Assembly (NCBI RefSeq): GCF_000735605.1
Contig: NZ_JPKG01000023.1
Location: 1 to 64,000, forward strand
Source of the DNA: Allobosea sp. LC85
GTDB taxonomy: Bacteria; Pseudomonadota; Alphaproteobacteria; Rhizobiales; Beijerinckiaceae
DNA length: 64,000 nt
Direction of reading: 5' to 3'
This document shows, in pieces, positions 56,787 to 64,000 of the stretch. A program made the translations under genes and the position numbers. Each line of letters opens with the position of its first letter. Positions within the stretch are counted from its first letter, which is position 1. Below the pieces are notes generated by a model, which made no database searches, was not told where the DNA came from, and saw nothing but the letters and a program-made list of their open reading frames with translations.

Positions 56787-57359
56787 TCAGGCTGGCCCTC
56801 TGGGAAGGTCGTTCCAGTAGTCCCTCATATCCTCCTGACGCTTCCGACCTGGCGAAACTCCCTCGTCCCCATAGAAGGCCGCGGCGGCTCGGACCTGGGC
56901 CTCGGTAAGGTCAGTGCGATAACCCTCGAGCTCTTTGTCATAGGCGAGCTTTTCCCATGGGATCGTAAGGTGGTGACTGCCCATGCCGAGAAATCCTCCA
57001 AACGTCACATCGACGTAGAGAACGCGACCACTGACCTTCTCAACCAACAACCGCTTGATGGTGCCGATCTGATCGTTCTTGCGGCCGAACACGGCAGTTC
57101 CTTCGACGCGATCACTTTCGATGGTCAGGTGGGATACGGCCTCTCGCTCGGCGGGTCCCCAGAGATAAAAACCGTTCTCGAGGATGCCGGCCGCCACGAC
57201 CGCTCTGCTGATGGCGGGGGTCCATTCCTCGTCGGGCTCGATCTCTTGCACCAGCGTCCACGGCCCAAGATCCGGGGGCAAACTGGTGCCGGCAGGCTCA
57301 TCTGTGAAGCCGCGTAGGTCAGGGGAGTTCACGGCTTGGAACAAGCAGTAGGTTCTCAT
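56787..57359 (-). CDS. PRC-barrel domain protein
   Basis: A 190-residue protein from the ATG at 57359, preceded by GGGAGG. The PRC-barrel core is in FGRKNDQIGTIKRLLVEKVS and VDVTFGGFLGMGSHHLTIPW (about 92-145), followed by a C-terminal region with YRTDLTEAQVRAAAAFYGD. PRC-barrel proteins of this sort are common in Hyphomicrobiales and of unknown role, possibly stress-linked. It sits just beyond tRNA-Glu, at the near edge of the island, and may be resident or acquired. Confidence 0.82.
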   Translation of the reverse strand: MRTYCLFQAVNSPDLRGFTDEPAGTSLPPDLGPWTLVQEIEPDEEWTPAISRAVVAAGILENGFYLWGPAEREAVSHLTIESDRVEGTAVFGRKNDQIGTIKRLLVEKVSGRVLYVDVTFGGFLGMGSHHLTIPWEKLAYDKELEGYRTDLTEAQVRAAAAFYGDEGVSPGRKRQEDMRDYWNDLPRGPA

Positions 57360-57789
57360 GAGCGCCTCCCTCAATTGGATAGATAGCCCCGTGCGCTGGT
57401 GCGTCATCCTTTCTCGGACGCAAGCCTGAACCACATCAGGGCCGCAGCGCCGAGCCACAAGGTTCCCTTCGCTTCGGCCTTGACAGGGCGACACCAATTA
57501 TAGCGCCAAGGTCTCGCCGGCGCTCCTCAAAACGCGATGGACCGAGGCTTTTCCATTGGTCAACTCCCAGGCGATCCTCGCAAGTGGGGCACAGCAACCA
57601 CCCGAGACGGGAGTGAGCTGAAAAACCAGAGCTAGCAAGCCCACCCCTCGAGCGCCTGCCCGACATCCGAGCTACTCGCACCGAAAGCTCAGTGGTGCGG
57701 GATGCCGAATTGTCATGGGGGATGTGCGCCCTTAACACCAACGCTTCCGCTGGCTTTATCCCCGCTGCGGGGCCGCGCCCCTATGTCTG
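57360..57789. other. gene-poor stretch of the island
   Basis: I see no convincing gene here. Open frames exist on both strands, but none has a ribosome-binding site together with a protein-like composition. The stretch lies between the PRC-barrel gene and the truncated phage-like fragment, as would be left after deletion of mobile-element genes. Confidence 0.4.
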
Positions 57790-58029
57790 CGAGCGCGATC
57801 CGACACCCGGCGTCTCCGAAATGCTCTCGCTGCACGTGGGGCGATCATCGCCCGGGCTCATGTTCGCGCCGCCAACGGCGAGAGCGCTTTCGCCGCCGGG
57901 CTGCTCAGGCTGGCGTCTCGCCGCGTCCGTGTCCCGCATGTCGAGGCGGATCTTCTGGCGCTGGCCGACCTCTTCGGCAGCGATGAGGGCCTCTACCGCA
58001 ATCTCGACCTCAGCCGGGTGGCGGCATGA
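57790..58029 (+). pseudogene. 5'-truncated phage-like gene fragment
   Basis: An open frame without a start codon runs to a TGA at 58027-58029 and reads ARAHVRAANGESAFAAGLLR, then RVPHVEADLLALADLFGSDE, with good codon usage. The last codons overlap the next ATG (ATGA), as in an operon pair. The 5' part seems lost. The left boundary is approximate. The pattern resembles small phage/integrative-element hypothetical proteins, but I do not recognise a family. Confidence 0.5.
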
Positions 58030-58235
58030 GGCGCCGCTTCACCATCGAGCATGTCGGCCGTCGTCGCCGGTCAGCTGCGCGTGCCATGGCTCGGCTCGGC
58101 ATTTCGGCCGGGATCATCGCCGTGGTGCTCGGGCTGAAGCGCGAGACCGCAATCGCGATCGTTCAGGCGCGCCATGCGCCGGGCTCGCTGTGGAGCGCGG
58201 CCGAACAGGCGCTGTTCCGGGAGAGCAGGGGATGA
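58026..58235 (+). CDS. small basic protein, mobile-element type
   Basis: A 69-residue, Arg-rich protein, starting MRRRFTIEHVGRRRRSA and containing a helix-turn-helix-like middle (ARLGISAGIIAVVLGLKRET, about 22-41). Its ATG overlaps the stop of the truncated upstream gene, showing they were once coupled. A DNA-binding role is possible from charge and pattern, but no family is recognised. It may be non-functional now. Confidence 0.5.
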   Translation: MRRRFTIEHVGRRRRSAARAMARLGISAGIIAVVLGLKRETAIAIVQARHAPGSLWSAAEQALFRESRG

Positions 58236-58327
58236 GCGAACTAATGCTGACCTATGCCCCAAATCGTGGTCGGGCTGGGGGGCTCCTGGTGGCCCGCCGC
58301 GTCACGACGCAATCGCGGAGAATAAAT

Positions 58328-59062
58328 TCAGTCGTTGGATTCATCTGGATCAAAAATGAAGAAGCCTTTGAGTCCAGCGAGGTCGTCGACCTTAAGGTTA
58401 TTCTTTTTGATGATAGCTGGAATAATTTTACTAGGGAACGGAACTATCACGGACTTTCCTTCTGAATCAATATCTTCTGCCAATTTAAGACAAATAGATC
58501 GGCAAGCCATCGCATGAAGATGAGTTTTGTTAATTCTATTTGTAAAATCTTCATTTATCTTTTTTCCAATATTATTATTTATCATCGCAATTGTTATCTC
58601 TATACTGTGATGGATTGTATAAAGATGAGAAACAATTTTTGTATTTATCAAGGCAATATTTGTAATTTCATTGTGAAGATGGTTGAGCGACTCTTGGGAG
58701 TTATCTGTGCTCTTCCATCTTACTTTGTAGGCAAGCTTATTAAAGTGAGATGCTGCGCGAGAAAGTGTTGCTTTGGCGACATCGACGCGAGTGGCCGAGG
58801 CGGCTTTGTTTGTCGCTGCGACCTGCATCCGAGTGGCCAGCAAGACGAAGCCACCAGCGGTGGCAGCCATGACGCCAGCGATCAACTCCTTGTAGTTGAA
58901 AATCCACTTCAACCGCCAGAAGTCCAGCCAAGATCTCCAAATGGAGCTGTCGCACGCTGCAGAGAATGGGCTGTCGCAATCCACCATGATCGCGATGAAC
59001 CAAAAGAGAAAAACAGTGGTGGATGCGACCCAAGTGACGGCAATCGAAGTGTGTTTAGGCAT
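58328..59062 (-). CDS. AT-rich membrane protein of unknown function
   Basis: A 244-residue protein clearly unlike its neighbours in base composition: the 3' half is AT-rich with codons rich in Asn, Ile and Lys. Two hydrophobic segments lie near residues 7-27 (AVTWVASTTVFLFWFIAIMV) and 60-78 (LIAGVMAATAGGFVLLAT). The rest is a long helical cytoplasmic part with coiled-coil traits (about 90-170) and a soluble end. No known domain is recognised. The composition points to horizontal transfer. Confidence 0.75.
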   Translation of the reverse strand: MPKHTSIAVTWVASTTVFLFWFIAIMVDCDSPFSAACDSSIWRSWLDFWRLKWIFNYKELIAGVMAATAGGFVLLATRMQVAATNKAASATRVDVAKATLSRAASHFNKLAYKVRWKSTDNSQESLNHLHNEITNIALINTKIVSHLYTIHHSIEITIAMINNNIGKKINEDFTNRINKTHLHAMACRSICLKLAEDIDSEGKSVIVPFPSKIIPAIIKKNNLKVDDLAGLKGFFIFDPDESND

Positions 59063-59128
59063 TTGGGTAAGTTGTCTTTACGGAATCGCCCTGTCGAGAC
59101 GGTTGCTTGGGCTGTGCACAGTCAGTTC

Positions 59129-59542
59129 TCATTCGACAATGACGGCCGCTGCGGCGCGCTCGAGGAACGCGGACCGGCTGATCCCCTCGGCACGTGCCGC
59201 CTGATCCACTCGGCGCAGCACGCCGCGATCGATCATGATGTTGATCCGTTCCTTTGGGGCGGCAATGGGGATCAATGCCACCATCATCGGAGACGCATCT
59301 TCGTCAAGCTCGGCAAGAAAGGCAGCGTCCTCGGAGAGCTCAAAAAAGCTGCGGGCGCGCGGGACGGGATCGCCGTCAGCTTGAATGGCGGCGACATGGC
59401 CTGCCAGGGCTTCGACAGCTCCAAAGGCTGCTTCTTCGAAGTTCGCGCCACTCGAAACACAACCGGGCAAGTCCGGGAAGGTGATGCCCCAGGTCGAGCC
59501 GGCTTGGGGCTTATGAACCAGCGCAACATATCCGTTAGACAT
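59129..59542 (-). CDS. hicB: HicB family antitoxin
   Basis: A 137-residue intact HicB: the partial RNase H-fold domain reads YVALVHKPQAGSTWGITFPD and LPGCVSSGANFEEAAFGAVE (about 5-45), and the C-terminal DNA-binding part is ribbon-helix-helix type, RINIMIDRGVLRRVDQAARA and GISRSAFLERAA. It starts behind AAAGGAG, 36 bp after the remains of hicA in transcription order. HicB neutralises HicA and represses the operon. With hicA broken it is an orphan antitoxin here. Confidence 0.92.
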   Translation of the reverse strand: MSNGYVALVHKPQAGSTWGITFPDLPGCVSSGANFEEAAFGAVEALAGHVAAIQADGDPVPRARSFFELSEDAAFLAELDEDASPMMVALIPIAAPKERINIMIDRGVLRRVDQAARAEGISRSAFLERAAAAVIVE

Positions 59543-59578
59543 CGATCGTCTCCTTTCTTCGTCGTTTCTATGCCGGCC

Positions 59579-59755
59579 TCAGAGGAGGCCGGCTTGTCGT
59601 CTCACGGACTTCTCCGGGGTGCATGTCCTTCACCGGGTGCGGCAGGGTCACCTTGCCGGGCTTGGTCGGGTGCTTGAAGTGGTGGTGGCTGCCGGTCACC
59701 GAGTGAAGCGTCCAGCCATCCGCTCCAACTCCTTGATCAACTCCCGAGACTGCAT
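59579..59755 (-). pseudogene. hicA: hicA toxin gene with frameshifts
   Basis: Starting at ATG 59755 the frame reads MQSRELIKELER, then a shift is needed to continue DGWTLHSVTGSHHHFKHPTK, KPGKVTLPHPVKDMHPGEVR, and a second shift to recover the family ending QAGLL and stop at 59579-59581. The unbroken first frame hits a stop soon after the shift. HicA is normally about 60 residues with a dsRBD-like fold and a catalytic His (GSHH here). The double shift means no functional mRNA interferase is made, unless there are sequencing errors. Confidence 0.8.
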
Positions 59756-59773
59756 AGTAGCCGCTCCGTTTCA

Positions 59774-59792
59774 GTGTGTAATAAATACACAC
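59774..59792. promoter_or_regulatory. candidate HicB operator
   Basis: GTGTGTA (59774-59780) and TACACAC (59786-59792) form a perfect dyad around ATAAA, 19 bp upstream of the hicA start on the minus strand. A further GTGTGTA half-site is at 59829-59835. HicB antitoxins autoregulate through such palindromes overlapping the promoter. Confidence 0.55.
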
Positions 59793-59853
59793 GATTTCCG
59801 GCGCAGTCAAGCGGAGAATGTGTAGCGAGTGTGTATAATGGAGTGGCGGCTTG

Positions 59854-60540
59854 ATGCTCGACCACGCCATTTCACTCTCATCGGCCGGCTTTCCGGTGTT
59901 TCCGGCGAAGGCTACTTCCGACAAGACGGCTGGCTCGAAGGCGCCGCATCTGCCCGGAGAATCGACGCCGCGCGCCCACGATGGCGGGCACTGGCTCGCC
60001 TCGACGAGGGTGTCATCCGTGGTTGGTGGCAGCGTTGGGCGTCTGCGCTGATCGGTTTTCCCACCGGCTTGCGCCCGCGCTGTGTCGTCGTTGACCTCGA
60101 CCCGAAGGAAGTTCCGGCGATGGAATTGCTGGCAGCGCTCACCACCTGGTGCGGGCAGCTTTAGCATCACGACGCGGAAACGGGCGAGGTGATCGAGACA
60201 CCGATCGCGCGGACGCAATCGGGTGGCCTGCATCTTTATTTCGCCTGGCCGGACGAGCCGACGCTGATCCAGATCGCCGCCAAACTTGGTCGCATGGGCC
60301 AGGGCTTCGAGGGCGTAATCGGCAATCGCGCAATCTGTTCCGTACCTTTCTGAAGGTCGGGGAATGTCAGGCGCATCTGACGCATATCGATGTTGGGGGA
60401 AAGGGCGGTTATGTGATCGCCCCGCCTTCGGGGATGGTGGATGGCAGGCGCTATCACTGGCTGATCCCGGGCGGCGAGATCCTACCGCTTTTGCCGCGGC
60501 GCCTGCGCGGGCGTGATCACCCGACGAGTTCATTCCTGTG
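59854..60540 (+). pseudogene. bifunctional primase/polymerase (Prim-Pol) N-terminal remnant
   Basis: The pieces line up with a Prim-Pol domain across three frames: MLDHAISLSSAGFPVFPAKA from ATG 59854; after a frameshift near 60003, GWWQRWASALIGFPTG and CVVVDLDPKE with a TAG at 60162-60164; then ETPIARTQSGGLHLYFAW; and after a second shift near 60345, HIDVGGKGGYVIAPPSG and DGRRYHWLIPG. The polymerase-type Asp pair survives in VVDLD. Such primases occur in phages and integrative elements. The helicase part is missing entirely. Confidence 0.75.
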
Positions 60541-60693
60541 GCGACCTAGAGCGTGCCGGACAGCAAGACCGGTGTGCGGCGGCAGGGAGAAGCTGAAACG
60601 GGATTGCAGTACGAGAGACGCGCGATGGCGTGTTGGTCCTCGTTGAAAAAATAATGCAATTCGGTTACGGCTGCGGCGCACGGAGTCGTCTCG

Positions 60694-61593
60694 ATGAATG
60701 AGCGTTCGCTTCCCCGCCAGGCATCGCGGAAGCCCAGCAATCTCCATACCGCTCTCGCGAAGCGAATCCTGGCCTGCGCCGCCGAGAAGCAGTGGTCGGC
60801 CGGCTTTCACCTGCGGGAGGCCGAGATTGCGCGGGCTTTTGAGGTTTCGCGCACCCCGGTGCGGGCCGCACTCGGTTTGCTCGCCGAGCAGGGCGCGGTG
60901 GAAGCACGCGTGAACCAGGGCTTCTTTCTCGCGCGGGACGGCAAGGATCTCGAGGCCGCAGAGCGCTCCCTGCCGAGCGCCCGCGACGAGGACATCATTC
61001 ATGCCATCCTGCGGGATCGCGAGGCTGGCCGGTTACCTGAGAACCTCATCGAAACCGACCTCCTGCAGATCTATCAGATCGGCCGGAGCGCGCTGAGCAA
61101 GGTCCTGCTGCGCCTTGCGGAGGATGGGCTGATCAAGCGCCGCCGCGGTCACGGCTGGAGTTTCGTACCATCGCTCGCTTCGCCCGAGGCGCGCGAGGAA
61201 AGCTATCGCTTCCGCATGATGATCGAATGCCTGGGGCTGTGCGAGCCGAGCTTCCGGGTCAACCAGCCGGCCTTTGCCCGAAGCCGGGCTGCGCATGATG
61301 CCTTCATCGCCGATCTCGACCATACGCCGTCCGCAGAGCGCTTCTTCGAGATCAATGCCGGCTTTCACGCCATGCTCGCCGCCTGCTCGGGCAATCGCTT
61401 CGTCGTCCAGGCCATGGAGGCGCAGAATTCCCTGCGGCGCCTGACCGAATACGCCGATTACGGCGGCCTCGACCGGGAGGCATTGCTGCGATCCTGCCGG
61501 GAGCACCTGGCCATCCTGGATGCGCTGGAGCAGGGCGACACCAACTGGGCGGCGACCCTGATGCGCCAGCATCTGACGCGCGCGCCGCGCTGA
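60694..61593 (+). CDS. GntR family regulator with two winged-helix domains and FCD
   Basis: A 299-residue regulator. A first GntR winged helix is at about 17-80 (REAEIARAFEVSRTPVRAAL, then a wing ending NQGFFLAR). A second, degenerate one follows at about 98-158 (ENLIETDLLQIYQIGRSALS, wing RRRGHGWSFVP). The C-terminal FCD-like helical domain begins at about 165 (RFRMMIECLGL) and ends REHLAILDALEQGD. It precedes an omega-aminotransferase and an aldehyde dehydrogenase gene on the same strand, which it likely controls. Confidence 0.9.
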   Translation: MNERSLPRQASRKPSNLHTALAKRILACAAEKQWSAGFHLREAEIARAFEVSRTPVRAALGLLAEQGAVEARVNQGFFLARDGKDLEAAERSLPSARDEDIIHAILRDREAGRLPENLIETDLLQIYQIGRSALSKVLLRLAEDGLIKRRRGHGWSFVPSLASPEAREESYRFRMMIECLGLCEPSFRVNQPAFARSRAAHDAFIADLDHTPSAERFFEINAGFHAMLAACSGNRFVVQAMEAQNSLRRLTEYADYGGLDREALLRSCREHLAILDALEQGDTNWAATLMRQHLTRAPR

Positions 61594-61681
61594 GTCTGAT
61601 CTTCGTTCGCTGCGGCTGAGCCGAAGGCGTTACGCATTGCATGCGCGAATTCCGGGGCTCGAGCGTATCAATCATGTTCGC

Positions 61682-61710
61682 TTGACATTGTATTATTTTT
61701 GAAAAAAGAT
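61682..61710 (+). promoter_or_regulatory. candidate promoter of the aminotransferase gene
   Basis: A perfect TTGACA (61682-61687) is followed 17 bp later by AAAGAT (61705-61710) inside an AT-rich island, 32 bp before the chosen start. The -10 match is poor. The A/T tracts around 61696-61707 might also be a binding site for the upstream GntR protein. Confidence 0.4.
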
Positions 61711-61742
61711 CAAAAAAATATCCAGTGCTTCCGAGGTCCGCC

Positions 61743-63071
61743 TTGCCCGCTTCTGCCGCCGCCCGCCCGAACGACCTCGACGCCCATTGGATGCCGTTCA
61801 CGGCCAATCGGCGTTTCAAGAGTGATCCGCGCCTCTTCGTCGGGGCGGAGGGCAATTATTATCTGACGGCCGACGGGCGCCGGATCCTCGACGGCATGGC
61901 CGGGCTCTGGTGCGTGAATGCCGGCCATGGCCATCCGCGGATCAAGGAGGCGATCAAGACCCAGGTCGACAGGCTCGACTATGTCTCCTGTTTCCAGATG
62001 GGGCATCCCGACGCCTTCACGCTGGCGAGCCGCATCGCCAACATGATGCCGAAGGGGCTCGACCATGTCTTCTTCTCCAATTCGGGCTCGGAGGCTGTCG
62101 ACACCGCACTCAAGATCGCGCTCGCCTATCACCGCCAGCGCGGCGAGGCGGGCCGAACCCGCCTGATCGGCCGGGCGCGCGGCTATCATGGCATGGGATT
62201 CGGCGGTCTCTCGGTCGCCGGCATCAGCCGGCATCGTCGCGATTTCGGGCCCCTCCTGCCAGGTGTCGCCCATCTCCCACACACGCTGGACCTGGCCAGG
62301 AATGCCTTCTCGCGCGGCGAGCCGGAGCATGGCGCTGATCTCGCCGAGGATCTCGAGCGGCTCGTGCAGATCCATGATGCCTCGACGATCGCGGCCGTCA
62401 TCGTCGAGCCGGTCGCGGGCTCGACCGGCGTGCTTCCACCGCCCCGGGGCTATCTCAAGCGCCTGCGCGAGATCTGCGACAAGCACGGCATCCTGCTGAT
62501 CTTCGACGAGGTGATCTCGGGCTTCGGGCGGCTCGGCGCCTCCTGCGCCGCCGAAGCCTTCGCGGTCATTCCCGACATGATCACCTGTGCCAAGGGGCTG
62601 ACCAATGGCGCCGTGCCGATGGGAGCGACCATTGTCGGGCCGCAGATCTACGACGCCTTCATGACCGGCCCGGAAGGCAGCATCGAGCTCTTCCACGGCT
62701 ATACCTATTCGGGGCATCCGCTCGCCTGCGCCGCGGGTCTTGCCACCCTGCAGGTCTATGAGGAGGAAGGGCTGTTCGAGCGCGCACGGCGGATCGCGCG
62801 CCACTGGGAGGACGCCGCGCATGCGCTGAAGGGCGCGCCGCACGTCATCGATATCCGCAATATCGGTCTCGTGGCCGCGATCGAGTTTGAACCGCGGCCT
62901 GGCGGAGCTGGCCAGCGCAGTTCGGAATGCGCCGAGGCCTGTTTCCAGGATGGCGTCCTCGTGCGCGCCGGCGCCGATCTGCTGGTGCTGTCGCCGCCGC
63001 TGACGATCGAGCCCGACGAGATCGACCGTCTCTTCGCCAGCATCCGCAAGGCGCTCGCAACCATCGCCTGA
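61743..63071 (+). CDS. class III omega-amino acid aminotransferase
   Basis: About 442 residues from a TTG at 61743 that has GAGG at good spacing (a GTG at 61725 lacks one). Class III features: HWMPFTANRRFK, LDGMAGLWCVNAGHGHP, SNSGSEAVDTALKIA, the PLP Asp region LLIFDEVISGFGRLG and the PLP lysine in MITCAKGLTNGAVPMG. It resembles omega-amino acid:pyruvate transaminases (beta-alanine, GABA or similar). The next gene is a semialdehyde dehydrogenase, which would oxidise the product. Confidence 0.92.
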   Translation: MPASAAARPNDLDAHWMPFTANRRFKSDPRLFVGAEGNYYLTADGRRILDGMAGLWCVNAGHGHPRIKEAIKTQVDRLDYVSCFQMGHPDAFTLASRIANMMPKGLDHVFFSNSGSEAVDTALKIALAYHRQRGEAGRTRLIGRARGYHGMGFGGLSVAGISRHRRDFGPLLPGVAHLPHTLDLARNAFSRGEPEHGADLAEDLERLVQIHDASTIAAVIVEPVAGSTGVLPPPRGYLKRLREICDKHGILLIFDEVISGFGRLGASCAAEAFAVIPDMITCAKGLTNGAVPMGATIVGPQIYDAFMTGPEGSIELFHGYTYSGHPLACAAGLATLQVYEEEGLFERARRIARHWEDAAHALKGAPHVIDIRNIGLVAAIEFEPRPGGAGQRSSECAEACFQDGVLVRAGADLLVLSPPLTIEPDEIDRLFASIRKALATIA

Positions 63072-63109
63072 CCCGGCTCCATCCCATTCGTTTGAAGAGG
63101 TTGCGCGAC

Positions 63110-64000
63110 GTGAGCGCCTATCCCGACATTACCCTGCATATCGGCGGCGTCGCTCGCGCAGGCTCCGGCGGCGAGATCGAGATCCATGATCCCGCGACCG
63201 GCGAAACCCTGGCCATGGCGCGGCTGGCATCGGCGGCCGATCTCGACGACGCGCTGCAGGCTGCCGAAACCGGTTTTGCTGCCTGGCGCGCGGTCTCGGT
63301 CTTCGAGCGCTGCCGCATCCTGCGTCGTGTTGGCGAACTACTGAGGGCGCGCCAGGACGCCATTGGCCAGGTGATGACGCGCGAGCAGGGCAAGCCTCTC
63401 GCCGAGGCGCGTGGCGAGGTTGCCGCGTCCGCCGAGGTCTTCGAATGGTATGCCGAGGAAGGGCGCCGCGCCTATGGGCGGGTCGTTCCGAGCCGCACGA
63501 CTGGGGCCCGGATGATCGTGGTGCGGGAGCCGATCGGCCCCGTTGCCGCCTTCACGCCCTGGAATTTTCCGGCGCTGACGCCGGCGCGCAAGATCGCCGG
63601 TGCGCTTGGTGCCGGCTGCTCGATCATCATCAAGCCCTCGGAGGAAACCCCGGCGACCTGCCTGGCGCTGGTCGAGGCCTGCGTCGAGGCAGGCGTGCCG
63701 GCGGGCGCCATCAATCTCGTCCTCGGAGATCCGCCAACGGTCTCGCACCATCTCGTCACGTCACCAGTGATCAGGAAGGTGTCCTTCACAGGCTCCACGG
63801 CCGGAGGGCGCGCGGTCGCGGCCTTGGCCGCGCAGGGGCCCAAGCGCGCCACACTGGAGCTCGGCGGCCACGCCCCCGTCCTGGTGTTCGATGATGTCGA
63901 CGTCGAGGCGGTGGCTGCGCTGGGCGCCCAGCGAAAATTCCGCAATGCCGGCCAGGTCTGTGTGGCGCCGACACGGTTCTACGTCCACGAGGCCGTGCAT
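63110..64000 (+). CDS. NAD(P)-dependent succinate-semialdehyde dehydrogenase-type protein (partial)
   Basis: A GTG start at 63110 behind GAAGAGG; 297 codons are visible and the frame is open to the window edge. ALDH motifs: VVREPIGPVAAFTPWNFPAL (about 139-158), IIIKPSEETP, FTGSTAGGRAVAAL (about 225-238), catalytic Glu in TLELGGHAPVLVF and the Cys in GQVC at about 283-286. The pairing with an omega-aminotransferase suggests oxidation of succinate semialdehyde, malonate semialdehyde or a like product. The C-terminal third lies outside the window. Confidence 0.92.
   Translation, partial: MSAYPDITLHIGGVARAGSGGEIEIHDPATGETLAMARLASAADLDDALQAAETGFAAWRAVSVFERCRILRRVGELLRARQDAIGQVMTREQGKPLAEARGEVAASAEVFEWYAEEGRRAYGRVVPSRTTGARMIVVREPIGPVAAFTPWNFPALTPARKIAGALGAGCSIIIKPSEETPATCLALVEACVEAGVPAGAINLVLGDPPTVSHHLVTSPVIRKVSFTGSTAGGRAVAALAAQGPKRATLELGGHAPVLVFDDVDVEAVAALGAQRKFRNAGQVCVAPTRFYVHEAVH

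Noticed and set aside
57640..57660. CCCCTCGAGCGCC as a possible attachment-site copy of the tRNA-Glu 3' end
   Set aside because: It lacks two bases compared with the tRNA sequence and the similarity stops outside a dozen bases; a chance match in GC-rich DNA is more likely.
57436..57741. A 101-codon minus-strand frame with a CPTCEDRLG phrase as a possible zinc-ribbon gene
   Set aside because: No ribosome-binding site, one short motif only, and otherwise low-information composition.
60541..60556. CCTAGAGCGTGCC near the island's far end as an attR
   Set aside because: Only a few matching bases with gaps against the tRNA 3' end; not convincing.

Overview
The window is about 64 kb of GC-rich chromosomal DNA from an alphaproteobacterium, most likely Hyphomicrobiales (a Bosea-like organism is my guess, not proven). 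The evidence is an F1-only ATP synthase operon (atpHAGDC) next to priA and xerC, a B12-dependent ethylmalonyl-CoA mutase, a bifunctional PutA with a divergent Lrp-type regulator, and many TRAP, NitT/TauT and peptide-type transporters. Gene density is high, and strong antisense reading frames (a GC artefact) cover most real genes.

Left part (0-19 kb): a reductase/SDR/SnoaL-like trio divergent from a LysR regulator; a lone family-3 solute-binding protein; then a uronate catabolic operon on the minus strand (uxaC, kduI, kduD, kdgF-like cupin, TRAP dctPQM, fructuronate-reductase-like dehydrogenase) divergent from a GntR regulator with a palindromic candidate operator between them. A peptide-type ABC importer (binding protein plus two permeases, no ATPase) with an amidase follows, then a DUF4337-like membrane protein and xerC.

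Middle (19-45 kb): priA and atpHAGDC, closed by a clear intrinsic terminator; rppH-like NUDIX and putA with its Lrp regulator; a NitT/TauT-type ABC importer plus an acyl-CoA synthetase; a CobW-type metallochaperone GTPase with an EamA transporter; a D,D-carboxypeptidase; a second DMT transporter; an ArsR/AHSA1/small membrane protein/DUF1801 operon; an SCP2-type thiolase and an MFS transporter.

Right part (45-64 kb): bolA, an M14 carboxypeptidase, a J-domain protein, ethylmalonyl-CoA mutase with an Lrp regulator, a PLP aminotransferase with an RraA-family protein, a comF-grxC-DUF1178 cluster, an Old Yellow Enzyme and tRNA-Glu(CTC). Immediately downstream of the tRNA lies a decayed 4 kb island (56.5-60.6 kb): a PRC-barrel gene, phage-like gene scraps, an AT-rich membrane protein gene, an intact hicB beside a frameshifted hicA with its palindromic operator, and a primase/polymerase pseudogene. 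The window ends with a GntR regulator carrying two winged-helix domains, an omega-aminotransferase and a succinate-semialdehyde-dehydrogenase-type gene cut by the window edge.

Non-coding signals include a ~95-bp dispersed repeat present twice (17.7 and 53.0 kb), a perfect 19-bp inverted repeat at 40.6 kb, hairpins inside the TRAP and ATP synthase operons, and several candidate operators. I found no CRISPR array, rRNA or intact insertion sequence.
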